Source: Clostridiales bacterium
GTDB lineage: Bacteria > Bacillota > Clostridia > Oscillospirales > CAG-382
Direction of reading: 5' to 3'
Assembly (NCBI GenBank): GCA_003343885.1
Contig: QAKH01000093.1
Span: 1 to 18,075, forward strand
DNA: 18,075 nt
A program made the position numbers and the translations under genes. Under the pieces are notes generated by a model, which worked only from the letters and a program-made list of their open reading frames with translations, was not told where the DNA came from and searched no databases. Below, piece by piece: positions 1 to 7,747 of the stretch (within the stretch, counting starts at the first letter, position 1; each line of letters begins with the position of its first letter).

Positions 1-1580
1 GCCTGATAATCCGCGCACACGCCGATGAACATACCCGCGATGAAGAGCGATTCCGCCACGCCGGACTCGATGTTGGCCGTGGTCTGGAAGCTTTCGCCCG
101 GGGTGGTGGAGAAGCAGTTGAGGTTGAGACAGTCGTTCCAGTCCGCGCGGCCAATCAGCGGCAGGCCGTGCGGCCCCAGATGGTCCAGCGTGAAGTGGAA
201 CGACCGGCGAAGGTGTTCCATGAGCGGCTGGCTGAGACGCTCGTCGTTGTCAAAGGGAACGGCCTGATGCAGGATGGAGGCGTCGCCGGTTTCCCGGACA
301 TAGGCGGCGGCGCCGAAGATCAGCCACAGGGGATCGTCGTTGAATCCGCCCCCCGCGTCAAAGTTGCCGCGCCGGGTGAGCGGCTGGTACTGGTGATAGG
401 CGCTTCCATCGGGAAACTGCGTGGCCGCAATATCCACAAGGCGCTGCCGCGCGCGCTGCGGAACCATGTGCACAAAGCCCAGCAGGTCCTGCGCGGAGTC
501 ACGGAAGCCCATGCCCCGCCCGATGCCGCTTTCATAATAGCTGGCGGAGCGCGACAGGTTAAAGGTAACCATGCACTGATACTGATGCCAGAGGTTGACC
601 ATGCGGTCCAGCCTCGCGTCGCCGCTTGCGACCTGATAGCCCGAGAGAAGCGTGCGCCAGTGGGCGGCGAGCGCCTCAAAGGCGGCGTCAAACTGCGCCT
701 CCGTAGAAAAGCGCGAAAGCAGCGCCCGCGCGGGGGCCTTGTTGGCCACGCCTGGCGCGGAGAACTTCTCCGCATCGGGATTCTGGCAAAAGCCCAGCAC
801 AAACAGATAGCTCACGCGCGCCCCGGGCGCAAGATCGGCCCGCAGGTGGTGGCTGCCCACGGGGGACCAGCCGCTGGCCATGCTGTTGAAGCTTTCGCCC
901 CGCTCGACGGCGGCGGGATGGTCAAATCCGTTGCAGGCGCCCAGAAAGGTCTCCCGGTCGGTATCAAAGCCGATGACGGGCGCATTGACCGCATAGACGG
1001 CATAGTGATTGCGGCGCTCGCGGTACTCGGTTACGTGATAGATCGCGCTGCCCTCCACCTCGATTTCGCCGGTGGAGAGGTTGCGCTGGAAGTTGGTCGC
1101 GTCGTCCTGCGCGTCCCACAGGCAGAACTCCACAAAGCTGAACACATCGACCCGCTTTTGCCGATCGGTGCGGTTTTCCAGGGTCAGGAGGGTGACCAGC
1201 GCGTCCTCGCCGCGCGGCACAAGCGAGGTCTGCTCGGCGCGCAGCCCGTCTTTTTCGCCCAGGATGCGGGTATAGCCCAGGCCGTGGCGGCACTCGTAAC
1301 GGTCCAGCGGCGTTTTGACGGGCATCCAGCCGGGGGTAAAGACGCTGTCGCCGTCGCGCAGGTAGAAATACTGGCCGCCCGCGTCGGTGGGCACGCCGTT
1401 GTAGCGGTAGCGCGTCAGCCGCAGCAGGCGCGCGTCGCGGTAGAAGCTGTAGCCGCCCCCTGTGTTGGACAGGAGCGTGAAGAAAGCCTCGCTGCCCAGA
1501 TAGTTGATCCAGGGGGAGGGGGTATCCGGTCTTGTGATGACATATTCCCGGGCTGCGTCGTCAAAATAGCCGTATTCCAT
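1..1580 (-). CDS. Cellobiose phosphorylase, GH94 (partial; 3' end beyond window)
   Basis: This gene encodes a cytosolic inverting phosphorylase that splits cellobiose with phosphate into glucose 1-phosphate and glucose. About 526 codons are visible and the reading frame is open to the window edge. The N-terminus (MEYGYFDDAAREYVITRPDT, then PWINYLG) is the typical start of the GH94 beta-sandwich domain. The catalytic (alpha/alpha)6 barrel begins near residue 320. It shows GIGRGMGFRDSAQDLLGF, RGNFDAGGGFNDDPLW and, at residues 478-486, RADWNDCLN. The last Asp of DWND (residue 483, codon 132-134) matches the general acid of cellobiose phosphorylases. The ATG at 1578-1580 has an AGGGAGG ribosome site. 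The family is usually about 800 aa, so roughly one third is missing at the left edge. It is divergent from the lacI-ABC-GH1 operon, which supports cellobiose as the substrate. Another disaccharide phosphorylase of GH94 is less likely. Confidence 0.93.
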   Translation of the reverse strand, partial: MEYGYFDDAAREYVITRPDTPSPWINYLGSEAFFTLLSNTGGGYSFYRDARLLRLTRYRYNGVPTDAGGQYFYLRDGDSVFTPGWMPVKTPLDRYECRHGLGYTRILGEKDGLRAEQTSLVPRGEDALVTLLTLENRTDRQKRVDVFSFVEFCLWDAQDDATNFQRNLSTGEIEVEGSAIYHVTEYRERRNHYAVYAVNAPVIGFDTDRETFLGACNGFDHPAAVERGESFNSMASGWSPVGSHHLRADLAPGARVSYLFVLGFCQNPDAEKFSAPGVANKAPARALLSRFSTEAQFDAAFEALAAHWRTLLSGYQVASGDARLDRMVNLWHQYQCMVTFNLSRSASYYESGIGRGMGFRDSAQDLLGFVHMVPQRARQRLVDIAATQFPDGSAYHQYQPLTRRGNFDAGGGFNDDPLWLIFGAAAYVRETGDASILHQAVPFDNDERLSQPLMEHLRRSFHFTLDHLGPHGLPLIGRADWNDCLNLNCFSTTPGESFQTTANIESGVAESLFIAGMFIGVCADYQ

Positions 1581-1625
1581 GGCGATCCTCCCTGCTTTTA
1601 TGGCTGTAAGCCTTATGTTCATTGA

Positions 1626-1641
1626 ACGAATACGATTTAGT
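1626..1641. promoter_or_regulatory. Candidate LacI-family operator, copy 1
   Basis: ACGAATACGATTTAGT matches the near-palindromic site at 1872-1887 at 13 of 16 positions. It lies in the expected 5' leader of the GH94 gene, just downstream of that gene's predicted transcription start, where a bound repressor would block transcription. Binding by the neighbouring regulator is inferred. Confidence 0.45.
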
Positions 1642-1663
1642 AACAGCGGCGCCTTACGCAGAC

Positions 1664-1692
1664 AATATACAATGAATATCACAAAAAATCAA
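1664..1692 (-). promoter_or_regulatory. Sigma-A-type promoter for the GH94 gene
   Basis: On the minus strand a TTGATT -35 box (1687-1692) and a TATATT -10 box (1664-1669) are separated by exactly 17 bp in an AT-rich stretch. Transcription would start near 1657, giving a leader of about 77 nt before the GH94 ATG at 1580. Confidence 0.6.
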
Positions 1693-1730
1693 GACTTATC
1701 TGAAAATTTCCTGTGAAAAACCCGCGATGG

Positions 1731-1746
1731 ACGAAAACGTATTCCA
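1731..1746. promoter_or_regulatory. Candidate LacI-family operator, copy 2
   Basis: ACGAAAACGTATTCCA is identical to the 1872-1887 site over the first eight bases (ACGAAAAC) and matches at 11 of 16 overall. It lies between the two divergent promoters, upstream of the GH94 -35 box. It could be an auxiliary site for cooperative or looped binding. This is the weakest of the three copies. Confidence 0.35.
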
Positions 1747-1837
1747 CTCGGAACATTGCCGGAAGAAAAATTATTGGGCACTATAATGTAGAAAATGGTT
1801 TATAGAAGGACTAATCAAATATTTTTTTCAAAACCAC

Positions 1838-1866
1838 TTGCATTTTGGAACGACCTGGGTTATAAT
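1838..1866 (+). promoter_or_regulatory. Promoter of the lacI-ABC-GH1 operon
   Basis: TTGCAT (1838-1843), a 17-bp spacer and a perfect TATAAT (1861-1866). The start site would be near 1873. This falls downstream of an in-frame ATG-like extension of the regulator, so the true regulator start must be 1918. No other promoter is evident before the binding-protein gene at 3006, so it probably drives the whole operon. Confidence 0.75.
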
Positions 1867-1871
1867 CCTTT

Positions 1872-1887
1872 ACGAAAACAATTTCGT
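1872..1887. promoter_or_regulatory. Candidate operator at the lacI transcription start
   Basis: ACGAAAACAATTTCGT is a perfect 6-bp inverted repeat (ACGAAA/TTTCGT) around a 4-bp centre. It sits on the predicted +1 of the operon, which is the classic place for an autoregulating LacI-type repressor. Related copies occur at 1626-1641 and 1731-1746 and nowhere else that I noticed. Confidence 0.6.
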
Positions 1888-1917
1888 TCAACGATGACAA
1901 CGGGAAAGAGGAAACCA

Positions 1918-2943
1918 ATGTCAGTGACCATCAAAGAGTTATCCGCCCACTGCGGCCTCTCCGTATCCACCGTGAGCAAGGCGCTCAACGGATATCCCGA
2001 TATCAGCGAGGAAACCCGCGAACAGGTGCGCCAGGCCGCCGAGCAGCTTGGCTACCACCCCAACGCCCAGGCGCGCAGCCTCAAGCTGGGCCGCACATTT
2101 AACCTTGGCGTGCTGTATTCCGACGATACCGAAAGCGGTTTCACCCACAGCTATTTCAGCCCCGTCCTTCAGGCCTTCAAGACCGAGGCGGAGCGCCGCG
2201 GGTACGACATCACCTTCATCACCCACCACATGGGCGATACCCGCATGACCTACCTGGAGCACTGCCGCTACCGCAATGTCGACGGCGTATGCATCGTCTG
2301 CTCGCATTTCTCCAGCGCCGAGGTGGTGGAGCTGGTGGCCAGCTCCCTGCCGGTGGTGACCATCGACCATGTGTTTCACGACCATACCTGCGTGCAGTCG
2401 CAAAACCGTCAGGGCATGGAGGAGCTCACGCGCTACGTCATCGCCAGGGGACACCGCCGCATCGCCTATGTGACCGGCGAGGAGAGCTCGGTCACGGACG
2501 TGCGCACGGTCAGCTTCCTCCGGGCCATGAATGAGGCGGGGCTGGATGTGCCGCCGGGCTATCTGGTGCCCGCCGCCTACCACAACCCCGCCGTGACCCG
2601 CGAAGCCACCCTCCGCCTTCTCAAGCAGGGCCTGCGTCCCACCTGCATCCTCATGCCCGACGATTACGCCGCCCTGGGCGGCATGGAGGCCGTGCGCGCC
2701 TGCGGGCTGCGCATCCCGGAGGATGTGTCGGTGGCCGGATTTGACGGGGTGAAGCTGCTGCAGATGTGCGCGCCCGCCCTGACCACCGTCGAGCAGGACA
2801 CCCAGCGCATCGGCAGCGAGGCCGCGCGCCAGCTGGTGCACCTCATCGAGCATCCCAGAACCACCTATCACGAGCTGATTACCATTCCCTGCCGGCTGCT
2901 GGAGGGCACGACGGTCGCCCGGCCCTCCACCGCCGCCGGCTGA
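1918..2943 (+). CDS. LacI-family transcriptional regulator of the cellobiose locus
   Basis: This is a 341-aa DNA-binding repressor. Residues 1-60 hold the LacI helix-turn-helix (VTIKELSAHCGLSVSTVSKA) and the hinge helix region (YHPNAQARSLK). The rest is the periplasmic-binding-protein-like effector domain, with ILMPDDYAALGGM and DVSVAGFDG near the C-terminal subdomain. The start at 1918 was chosen because it has an AGAGG ribosome site, gives the usual family N-terminus, and lies downstream of the TATAAT box. The protein probably senses cellobiose or a related sugar and controls both the divergent GH94 gene and its own operon through the ACGAAAAC motifs. Effector identity is inferred from context only. 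It is followed after 62 nt by the binding-protein gene. Confidence 0.92.
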   Translation: MSVTIKELSAHCGLSVSTVSKALNGYPDISEETREQVRQAAEQLGYHPNAQARSLKLGRTFNLGVLYSDDTESGFTHSYFSPVLQAFKTEAERRGYDITFITHHMGDTRMTYLEHCRYRNVDGVCIVCSHFSSAEVVELVASSLPVVTIDHVFHDHTCVQSQNRQGMEELTRYVIARGHRRIAYVTGEESSVTDVRTVSFLRAMNEAGLDVPPGYLVPAAYHNPAVTREATLRLLKQGLRPTCILMPDDYAALGGMEAVRACGLRIPEDVSVAGFDGVKLLQMCAPALTTVEQDTQRIGSEAARQLVHLIEHPRTTYHELITIPCRLLEGTTVARPSTAAG

Positions 2944-3005
2944 TGAAAGCGAAGGATTCCCTCTGCCTGCAGGGAGGGGAAACAATAAAAAGGAGGCATC
3001 CATCC

Positions 3006-4361
3006 ATGAAAAAAGGACTGTGCGTGTTTCTCGTACTTACGCTGGCGCTGACGGCGCTGTGCTTTCCCGCCCTGGCTCAGGAGGAGGGCAAGGTGCTCAA
3101 CATCTGGTGCTGGAATGACGAATTCCAGAGCCGCTTCAACGACTTTTATCCCGAGGTGAAGGAAATCGCCGAAGATAAATCCACCACCACCCTCAACGAC
3201 GGCACCCTTGTGAAATGGACCATCAACCCCAACACGAACAACAACTACCAGGATAAGCTGGACGCCGCCCTGCTTGCGCAGGAAAACGCCCCGGCTGACG
3301 AAAAAATCGACATCTTCCTCTTCGAAGCCGACTACGCCCTCAAATATGTCGATTCCCCCTACACCCTGGACGTGCGCGCCGACATCGGCCTGACCGATGA
3401 GGACCTGGCCGATCAGTATGCCTATACTCAGGAAATCGCCTCCACCGACGGCGTGCTCAAGGGCGTGACCTGGCAGGCGACCCCGGGCCTGTTCGCCTAC
3501 CGCCGCTCCATCGCCAAGGACGTGCTGGGCACCGACGATCCCGATGAGGTTCAGGCGCAGCTGAGCGATTGGGACAAGTTCGACGCCGTGGCGGCCAAGG
3601 CCAGCGAAAAGGGATACAAGATGCTCTCCGGCTTTGACGACAGCTTCCGCACCTTCTCCAACAACGTTTCCGCCCCCTGGGTGGACGGCACCACCGTCGT
3701 TGTCGACGCCAACATCATGAAGTGGGTCGAGCAGACCAAGACCTATACCGATAAGGGATACAACAACAAGTCCAGCCTGTGGGACAGCGTGTGGGCTGCC
3801 GATCAGGGGCCCGAAGGAAAGGTGTTCGGCTTCTTCTACTCCACCTGGGGCATCAACTTCACCCTGCTGGGCAACTCCCTGGCCGACGCCGACGGTCCGC
3901 AGGAAGCGGGCAACGGCTGCTTCGGAGACTACGCGGTCTGCGAGGGCCCGCAGCCCTATTACTGGGGCGGCACCTGGATCTGCGCCGCCGCCGGCACCGA
4001 TAACGTCGCCACCATCCGCGACGTGATGCTCAAGCTCACCTGCGACAAGGAAATCGCCCTGGCCATCACCGAGACGACGCAGGATTACACCAACTGCGTC
4101 TCCGCCATGAACGAACTGGCCGCGAGCGACTATCAGTCCGCGTTCCTGGGCGGGCAGAACCACATCGCGCTGTTCGCCGCCGCTGCGCCGGAGATCGACA
4201 TGAGCAATGTCAGCCCCTACGATCAGGGCTGCAACGAGGGCATCCAGACCGCCTTCAAGGACTACTTCAACGGCGTGATTGATCTGGATACCGCCAAGGC
4301 CAACTTTGAAACCCTCATCATGGAAAAGTATCCCGACCTGACCGAAGTTGTCTGGCCGTAA
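3006..4361 (+). CDS. ABC transporter sugar-binding protein (extracellular, family 1)
   Basis: This 451-aa secreted solute-binding protein captures sugar for the two permeases encoded next to it. Residues 1-25 form a signal peptide with a KK start, a hydrophobic core and a PALA|QEE type I cleavage site. The residue before the Cys at position 19 is Leu (TALC), so a normal lipobox is absent, which is unusual because Gram-positive binding proteins are mostly lipoproteins. The mature part begins KVLNIWCWNDEFQSRFNDFY, typical of family 1 oligosaccharide-binding proteins. The many Trp and Tyr residues (WYWGGTW-like segment near residue 320) fit stacking onto sugar rings. AAAGGAGG precedes the ATG. 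The operon partners (permeases, GH1, divergent GH94) suggest cellobiose or cello-oligosaccharides. The exact ligand cannot be read from the sequence. Confidence 0.9.
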   Translation: MKKGLCVFLVLTLALTALCFPALAQEEGKVLNIWCWNDEFQSRFNDFYPEVKEIAEDKSTTTLNDGTLVKWTINPNTNNNYQDKLDAALLAQENAPADEKIDIFLFEADYALKYVDSPYTLDVRADIGLTDEDLADQYAYTQEIASTDGVLKGVTWQATPGLFAYRRSIAKDVLGTDDPDEVQAQLSDWDKFDAVAAKASEKGYKMLSGFDDSFRTFSNNVSAPWVDGTTVVVDANIMKWVEQTKTYTDKGYNNKSSLWDSVWAADQGPEGKVFGFFYSTWGINFTLLGNSLADADGPQEAGNGCFGDYAVCEGPQPYYWGGTWICAAAGTDNVATIRDVMLKLTCDKEIALAITETTQDYTNCVSAMNELAASDYQSAFLGGQNHIALFAAAAPEIDMSNVSPYDQGCNEGIQTAFKDYFNGVIDLDTAKANFETLIMEKYPDLTEVVWP

Positions 4362-4377
4362 GCAAACAGATCCATCC

Positions 4378-4408
4378 GGCGGGGGCGGGCCAAGCGCCCG
4401 CCCCCGCC
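4378..4408 (+). promoter_or_regulatory. GC-rich intercistronic hairpin after the binding-protein gene
   Basis: A perfect 13-bp stem, GGCGGGGGCGGGC with its complement, closes a 5-nt CAAGC loop 17 nt after the stop codon. No strong U-run follows. Such hairpins downstream of binding-protein genes are known in sugar operons to protect the upstream mRNA and reduce downstream expression. That role is inferred here. Confidence 0.75.
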
Positions 4409-4451
4409 CGACGTTTTCCCCACCGACTCATGAGAAGGACAGGGTGATCCT

Positions 4452-5390
4452 ATGCAGCCCGGACTCGGAACGGCCCCCCGCCATCGCGGCGTCAGCTACG
4501 CCAAATGGGGCTATCTCTTCATCGCACCCTTCTTTATCGCCTTCGCCGTATTCCAGCTGATTCCGCTGTTTTCCACGGTATATTACAGCTTCTTTGAGCA
4601 CTACCGCAGCGGGCTGAAAATCATCGGTCCGAACTTCGTGGGCCTGGAGAACTATGCCCGCCTGTTTTCGGCGGATCTGCCCAAGTACTTTGGAAACACG
4701 ATGCTCATGTGGCTGATCGGCTTTGTGCCGCAAATCGTGATATCGCTGATGCTGGCGGCCTGGTTTACGGACGTGCGCCTGAAGCTGCGGTGCCAGGCGT
4801 TCTTCAAGACCGTCATTTACATGCCCAATCTCATCATGGCGTCCGCCTTTTCCATGCTGTTCTTCACCCTGTTTTCCGACAACGGCCCGGTGAACGCGGC
4901 GCTGATGTCCATGGGCGTGACGCAGGAGCCGTTCCGCTTCCTCTCCTCGGTCGCGGGAACGCGGGGGCTGGTGGGTCTGATGAACTTTCTGATGTGGTTT
5001 GGCAACACCACCATCCTGCTGATGTCGGGCATCATGGGCATCGACGTGAGCCTCTTTGAGGCCGCGGAGATCGACGGGTGCACCTCGCGGCAGACCTTCT
5101 GGCGCGTGACCCTGCCGCTGCTCAAGCCCATTCTGGTCTATGTGCTGGTAACCTCGCTGATCGGCGGCCTGCAGATGTTTGATGTGCCGCAGGTGCTCAC
5201 CGACGGCAAAGGCACGCCCAACCGCTGTGCCACCACCCTCATCATGTATCTCAACAACCACATGTTTTCCAAGAACCTGGGCATGGCGGGCGTGGTATCC
5301 ACGGTGCTGTTTCTGGTGTGCGGCGTGCTGTGCGTAGTGATTATGCGGACGATGAGCGACGATGTGCGCAAAGGGGGACGAGGAAAATGA
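4452..5390 (+). CDS. ABC sugar transporter permease 1 (MalF/LacF/UgpA type)
   Basis: This 312-aa inner-membrane permease forms one half of the transport channel. There are about six hydrophobic segments, the first near residues 20-40 (YLFIAPFFIAFAVFQLIPLF). The cytoplasmic EAA loop that contacts the ATPase is clear near residues 200-225: EAAEIDGCTSRQTFWRVTLP, then LLKP. The ATG at 4452 is preceded by AGGGTGA. Its stop overlaps the start of permease 2 (ATGA), so the two are translationally coupled. The ABC ATPase partner is not in the window. Confidence 0.93.
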   Translation: MQPGLGTAPRHRGVSYAKWGYLFIAPFFIAFAVFQLIPLFSTVYYSFFEHYRSGLKIIGPNFVGLENYARLFSADLPKYFGNTMLMWLIGFVPQIVISLMLAAWFTDVRLKLRCQAFFKTVIYMPNLIMASAFSMLFFTLFSDNGPVNAALMSMGVTQEPFRFLSSVAGTRGLVGLMNFLMWFGNTTILLMSGIMGIDVSLFEAAEIDGCTSRQTFWRVTLPLLKPILVYVLVTSLIGGLQMFDVPQVLTDGKGTPNRCATTLIMYLNNHMFSKNLGMAGVVSTVLFLVCGVLCVVIMRTMSDDVRKGGRGK

Positions 5391-6256
5391 CCCAGGCTGT
5401 GCGCTCGCGGGAAGATTCCCGCGCCCGGCTGAACCTCAGGCGGACGCTATGCTATGTTGTGCTGGCGGTGATCTGCTTCCTGTGCCTGTTTTTCTTCTAC
5501 GTGCTGGTGATCAACGCCACCCACTCTCATTTTGAGGTGCAGAAGGGATTTTCGTTCCTGCCCGGAACCTCCTTTTCCACAAACCTTCACAACGCCCTCA
5601 CCGACGCGAACATTCCCGTGGTGAGCGGCATCCTCAACAGCCTGACCGTCTCGGCAATGTCGGCGCTGCTGGCGGTGTACTTCTCCGGCCTCACCGCCTA
5701 TGGAATCCACGCCTATTCCTTCAGGCTGAAAAACCTGGCGCTGACCTTTATCCTGCTCATTATGTCCATGCCCACGCAGGTATCGGCGGTGGGATTTGTC
5801 AGCCTGGTCACCGGCATGGGGCTGGATGACTCGCTCATCCCGCTGTTTTTGCCCAAGATCGCCGCGCCTACGGTGTTTTACTTCATCATTCAGTACATGA
5901 AGGGAAACCTGCCCATGGAGATCGTGGAGGCCGCGCGCATCGACGGCTCGGGCGAGTTTCACACCTTCAACCACATCGTCCTGCCCATGATTAAGCCCGC
6001 CCTGGCGGTGCAGGCGATCTTCACTTTTGTGCTGGAATGGAACAACTACTTTGTTCCCGCGCTCATCATCAGCTCAAGCCGCAAAAAAACCCTGCCCATT
6101 CTGATCGCCCAGCTCAGAAGCGCGGACTTTCTCAAATTCGATATGGGCAAGGTCTATATGTTCATCGCTATCGCTATCGTGCCGGTCATCGTGGTCTACC
6201 TGCTGCTGAGCAGGTTCATCGTAGCCGGGGTCACGGTGGGCGGCGTCAAGGAGTGA
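5387..6256 (+). CDS. ABC sugar transporter permease 2 (MalG/LacG/UgpE type)
   Basis: This 289-aa inner-membrane permease is the second half of the channel. The start at 5387 was chosen because it forms an ATGA overlap with the stop of permease 1 and has a GAGGAAA ribosome site; an upstream in-frame start would lie deep inside permease 1. The N-terminus is basic (RSREDSRARLNLRR) and is followed by the first membrane segment (CYVVLAVICFLCLFFFYVLV). The EAA loop reads EAARIDGSGEFHTFNHIVLP, then MIKP. The C-terminus (FIVAGVTVGGVKE) is typical of the MalG subfamily. The stop codon is 4 nt before the GH1 start. Confidence 0.93.
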   Translation: MTQAVRSREDSRARLNLRRTLCYVVLAVICFLCLFFFYVLVINATHSHFEVQKGFSFLPGTSFSTNLHNALTDANIPVVSGILNSLTVSAMSALLAVYFSGLTAYGIHAYSFRLKNLALTFILLIMSMPTQVSAVGFVSLVTGMGLDDSLIPLFLPKIAAPTVFYFIIQYMKGNLPMEIVEAARIDGSGEFHTFNHIVLPMIKPALAVQAIFTFVLEWNNYFVPALIISSSRKKTLPILIAQLRSADFLKFDMGKVYMFIAIAIVPVIVVYLLLSRFIVAGVTVGGVKE

Positions 6257-6260
6257 GAGG

Positions 6261-7649
6261 ATGAGCTTCCCAAAGGAGTTTCTCTGGGGCGTCGCCACCT
6301 CCGCCTATCAGATCGAGGGTGCGGCCGATGAAGGGGGCAAGGGGGCGTCCGTTTGGGATCGCTTTTCCAAAGTGCCCGGTCGGATCGTGGACGGGAGCAC
6401 CGGCGAGCGCGCCTGCGATCACTTCCACCTGTTTCGGGAAGATGTGGCACTGATGGCCGGACTGGGTATCCCCTGCTACCGCTTTTCCCTCTCCTGGCCC
6501 CGCCTGATGCCCGACGGGCGCGGGCGGCTTAACCCCGACGGTGTCGCGTTTTATGACCGGCTGATTGATGCGTTGCTGGAAAAGGGCATCCGCCCCTTCG
6601 TTACGCTCTTTCACTGGGATTATCCCTGCGCGCTCGCCGTTCGCGGGGGCTGGGCCTCGCCGGACAGCCCGGAATGGTTCGCCGATTATGCGGCCCTGTG
6701 CGCGCGCAGCTTTGGCGACCGGGTGCTGGATTTCATCACGATCAACGAACCCCAGTGCTTTATCGGCCTGGGGCATGTCACCGGCGAGCATGCGCCGGGG
6801 CTTAGGCTGCCGCCCTCGGAAACCGTGCCGATGGGACACCATGTGCTTCGGGCGCATGCGCTGGCTGTACAGGCGTTGCGCGCGGAAGCGCCCGGATGCC
6901 GGGTGGGATACGCGCCCTGCGGCAACCCCGCCATTCCTCTGACTCCGGCGGATGTGAGCGCGGCGCGCAATGCCTATTTCTCCATGCCGCGGGATGTGGA
7001 ACGCTGGTACTGGAACGTATCGTGGTGGAGCGACCCGGTGATGCTGGGCCGCTATCCAGAGGATGGACTTGCGCTGTATGGCCGCTACCTGCCGCCGGGA
7101 TGGGAAAAGGACCTTGAAAGCATGTGCCAGCCCTTGGAATACTACGGCCAGAACATCTACAACGGCTATCTTGTCCGGGCCTCGGATACACCCGGCGGAT
7201 GGGAGGAAGCGCCTCTCCCGCAGGGCGCGCCCCGCACCGCCGCCGGATGGCCCGTCACTCCCGAAGCCCTGTACTGGGGTCCGCGCTTTCTCTATGAGCG
7301 CTACCGCACGCCCATCCTCATCACCGAAAACGGCATGTCCTGCCACGATGCGGTATCGTTGGACGGACAGGTGCACGACCCCAACCGGATCGATTATCTT
7401 TCGCGTTATCTTGCCGCTTACCGCCGCGCCGCCCGCGACGGCGTGAACACGGCGGGCTACTTTACCTGGTCTTTGATAGACAATTTCGAATGGAACCTGG
7501 GGTATACCCAACGCTTCGGACTGGTGTATGTCGACTACCAGACCCTCCGGCGCATTCCCAAGGATTCGGCGCGATGGTATGCGGAGACCATCCGCTCCAA
7601 CGGCAGAAATGTGGGGCGGGAACAACCAGAGCTCAACAGGAATTGCTGA
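6261..7649 (+). CDS. Beta-glucosidase / 6-phospho-beta-glucosidase family GH1
   Basis: This 462-aa cytosolic retaining glycosidase hydrolyses beta-linked glucosides brought in by the ABC transporter. The N-terminus FPKEFLWGVATSAYQIEGA is the GH1 signature. TINEP places the acid/base at Glu163 and ITENG places the nucleophile at Glu356. YFTWSLIDNFEWNLGY forms the aglycone side of the active site near residues 400-415. The length is normal for the family. AAGGAG overlaps the stop of permease 2, with 7 nt to the ATG, so the gene is in the same operon. Transport by ABC rather than PTS means the sugar is not phosphorylated on entry, so a plain beta-glucosidase is favoured. It would act beside the GH94 phosphorylase on the same sugar pool. 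Confidence 0.94.
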   Translation: MSFPKEFLWGVATSAYQIEGAADEGGKGASVWDRFSKVPGRIVDGSTGERACDHFHLFREDVALMAGLGIPCYRFSLSWPRLMPDGRGRLNPDGVAFYDRLIDALLEKGIRPFVTLFHWDYPCALAVRGGWASPDSPEWFADYAALCARSFGDRVLDFITINEPQCFIGLGHVTGEHAPGLRLPPSETVPMGHHVLRAHALAVQALRAEAPGCRVGYAPCGNPAIPLTPADVSAARNAYFSMPRDVERWYWNVSWWSDPVMLGRYPEDGLALYGRYLPPGWEKDLESMCQPLEYYGQNIYNGYLVRASDTPGGWEEAPLPQGAPRTAAGWPVTPEALYWGPRFLYERYRTPILITENGMSCHDAVSLDGQVHDPNRIDYLSRYLAAYRRAARDGVNTAGYFTWSLIDNFEWNLGYTQRFGLVYVDYQTLRRIPKDSARWYAETIRSNGRNVGREQPELNRNC

Positions 7650-7668
7650 GGCGCTCCACATGCCTCAG
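7646..7668 (+). terminator. Hairpin at the end of the GH1 operon (weak terminator candidate)
   Basis: CTGAGGC and GCCTCAG form a 7-bp stem that overlaps the GH1 stop codon. There is no proper U-run after it, only a short TTTT about 12 nt later. It may aid termination or 3' stability. It also marks the last sequence clearly belonging to the sugar operon. Confidence 0.35.
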
Positions 7669-7747
7669 ACAGTCAGGCGTTTTCAGTGGCCACAACCCTT
7701 TGATACGTTCCTTTAGCTGTGTCCGAAGGAAAAGAGTGAGGACTGTC

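Noticed and set aside
168..1625. 485-codon plus-strand frame opposite the GH94 gene
   Set aside because: It is antisense to clear GH94 motifs, lacks a ribosome site and reads as low-complexity Ala/Gly/Val/Arg typical of GC-rich shadows.
1795..1917. Longer N-terminus for the LacI regulator
   Set aside because: The extension contains the TTGCAT-17-TATAAT promoter and the operator palindrome; the start at 1918 has a ribosome site and the family N-terminus.
1939..3003. 354-codon minus-strand frame opposite lacI
   Set aside because: Antisense shadow of a confident LacI protein; no ribosome site or recognisable domain.
2868..4163. 431-codon minus-strand frame opposite the binding-protein gene
   Set aside because: Antisense shadow; Gly/Val-rich without domain pattern, and it crosses the gene boundary of the operon.
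6246..7661. 471-codon minus-strand frame opposite GH1
   Set aside because: Antisense of a gene with both GH1 catalytic motifs; no plausible start signal.
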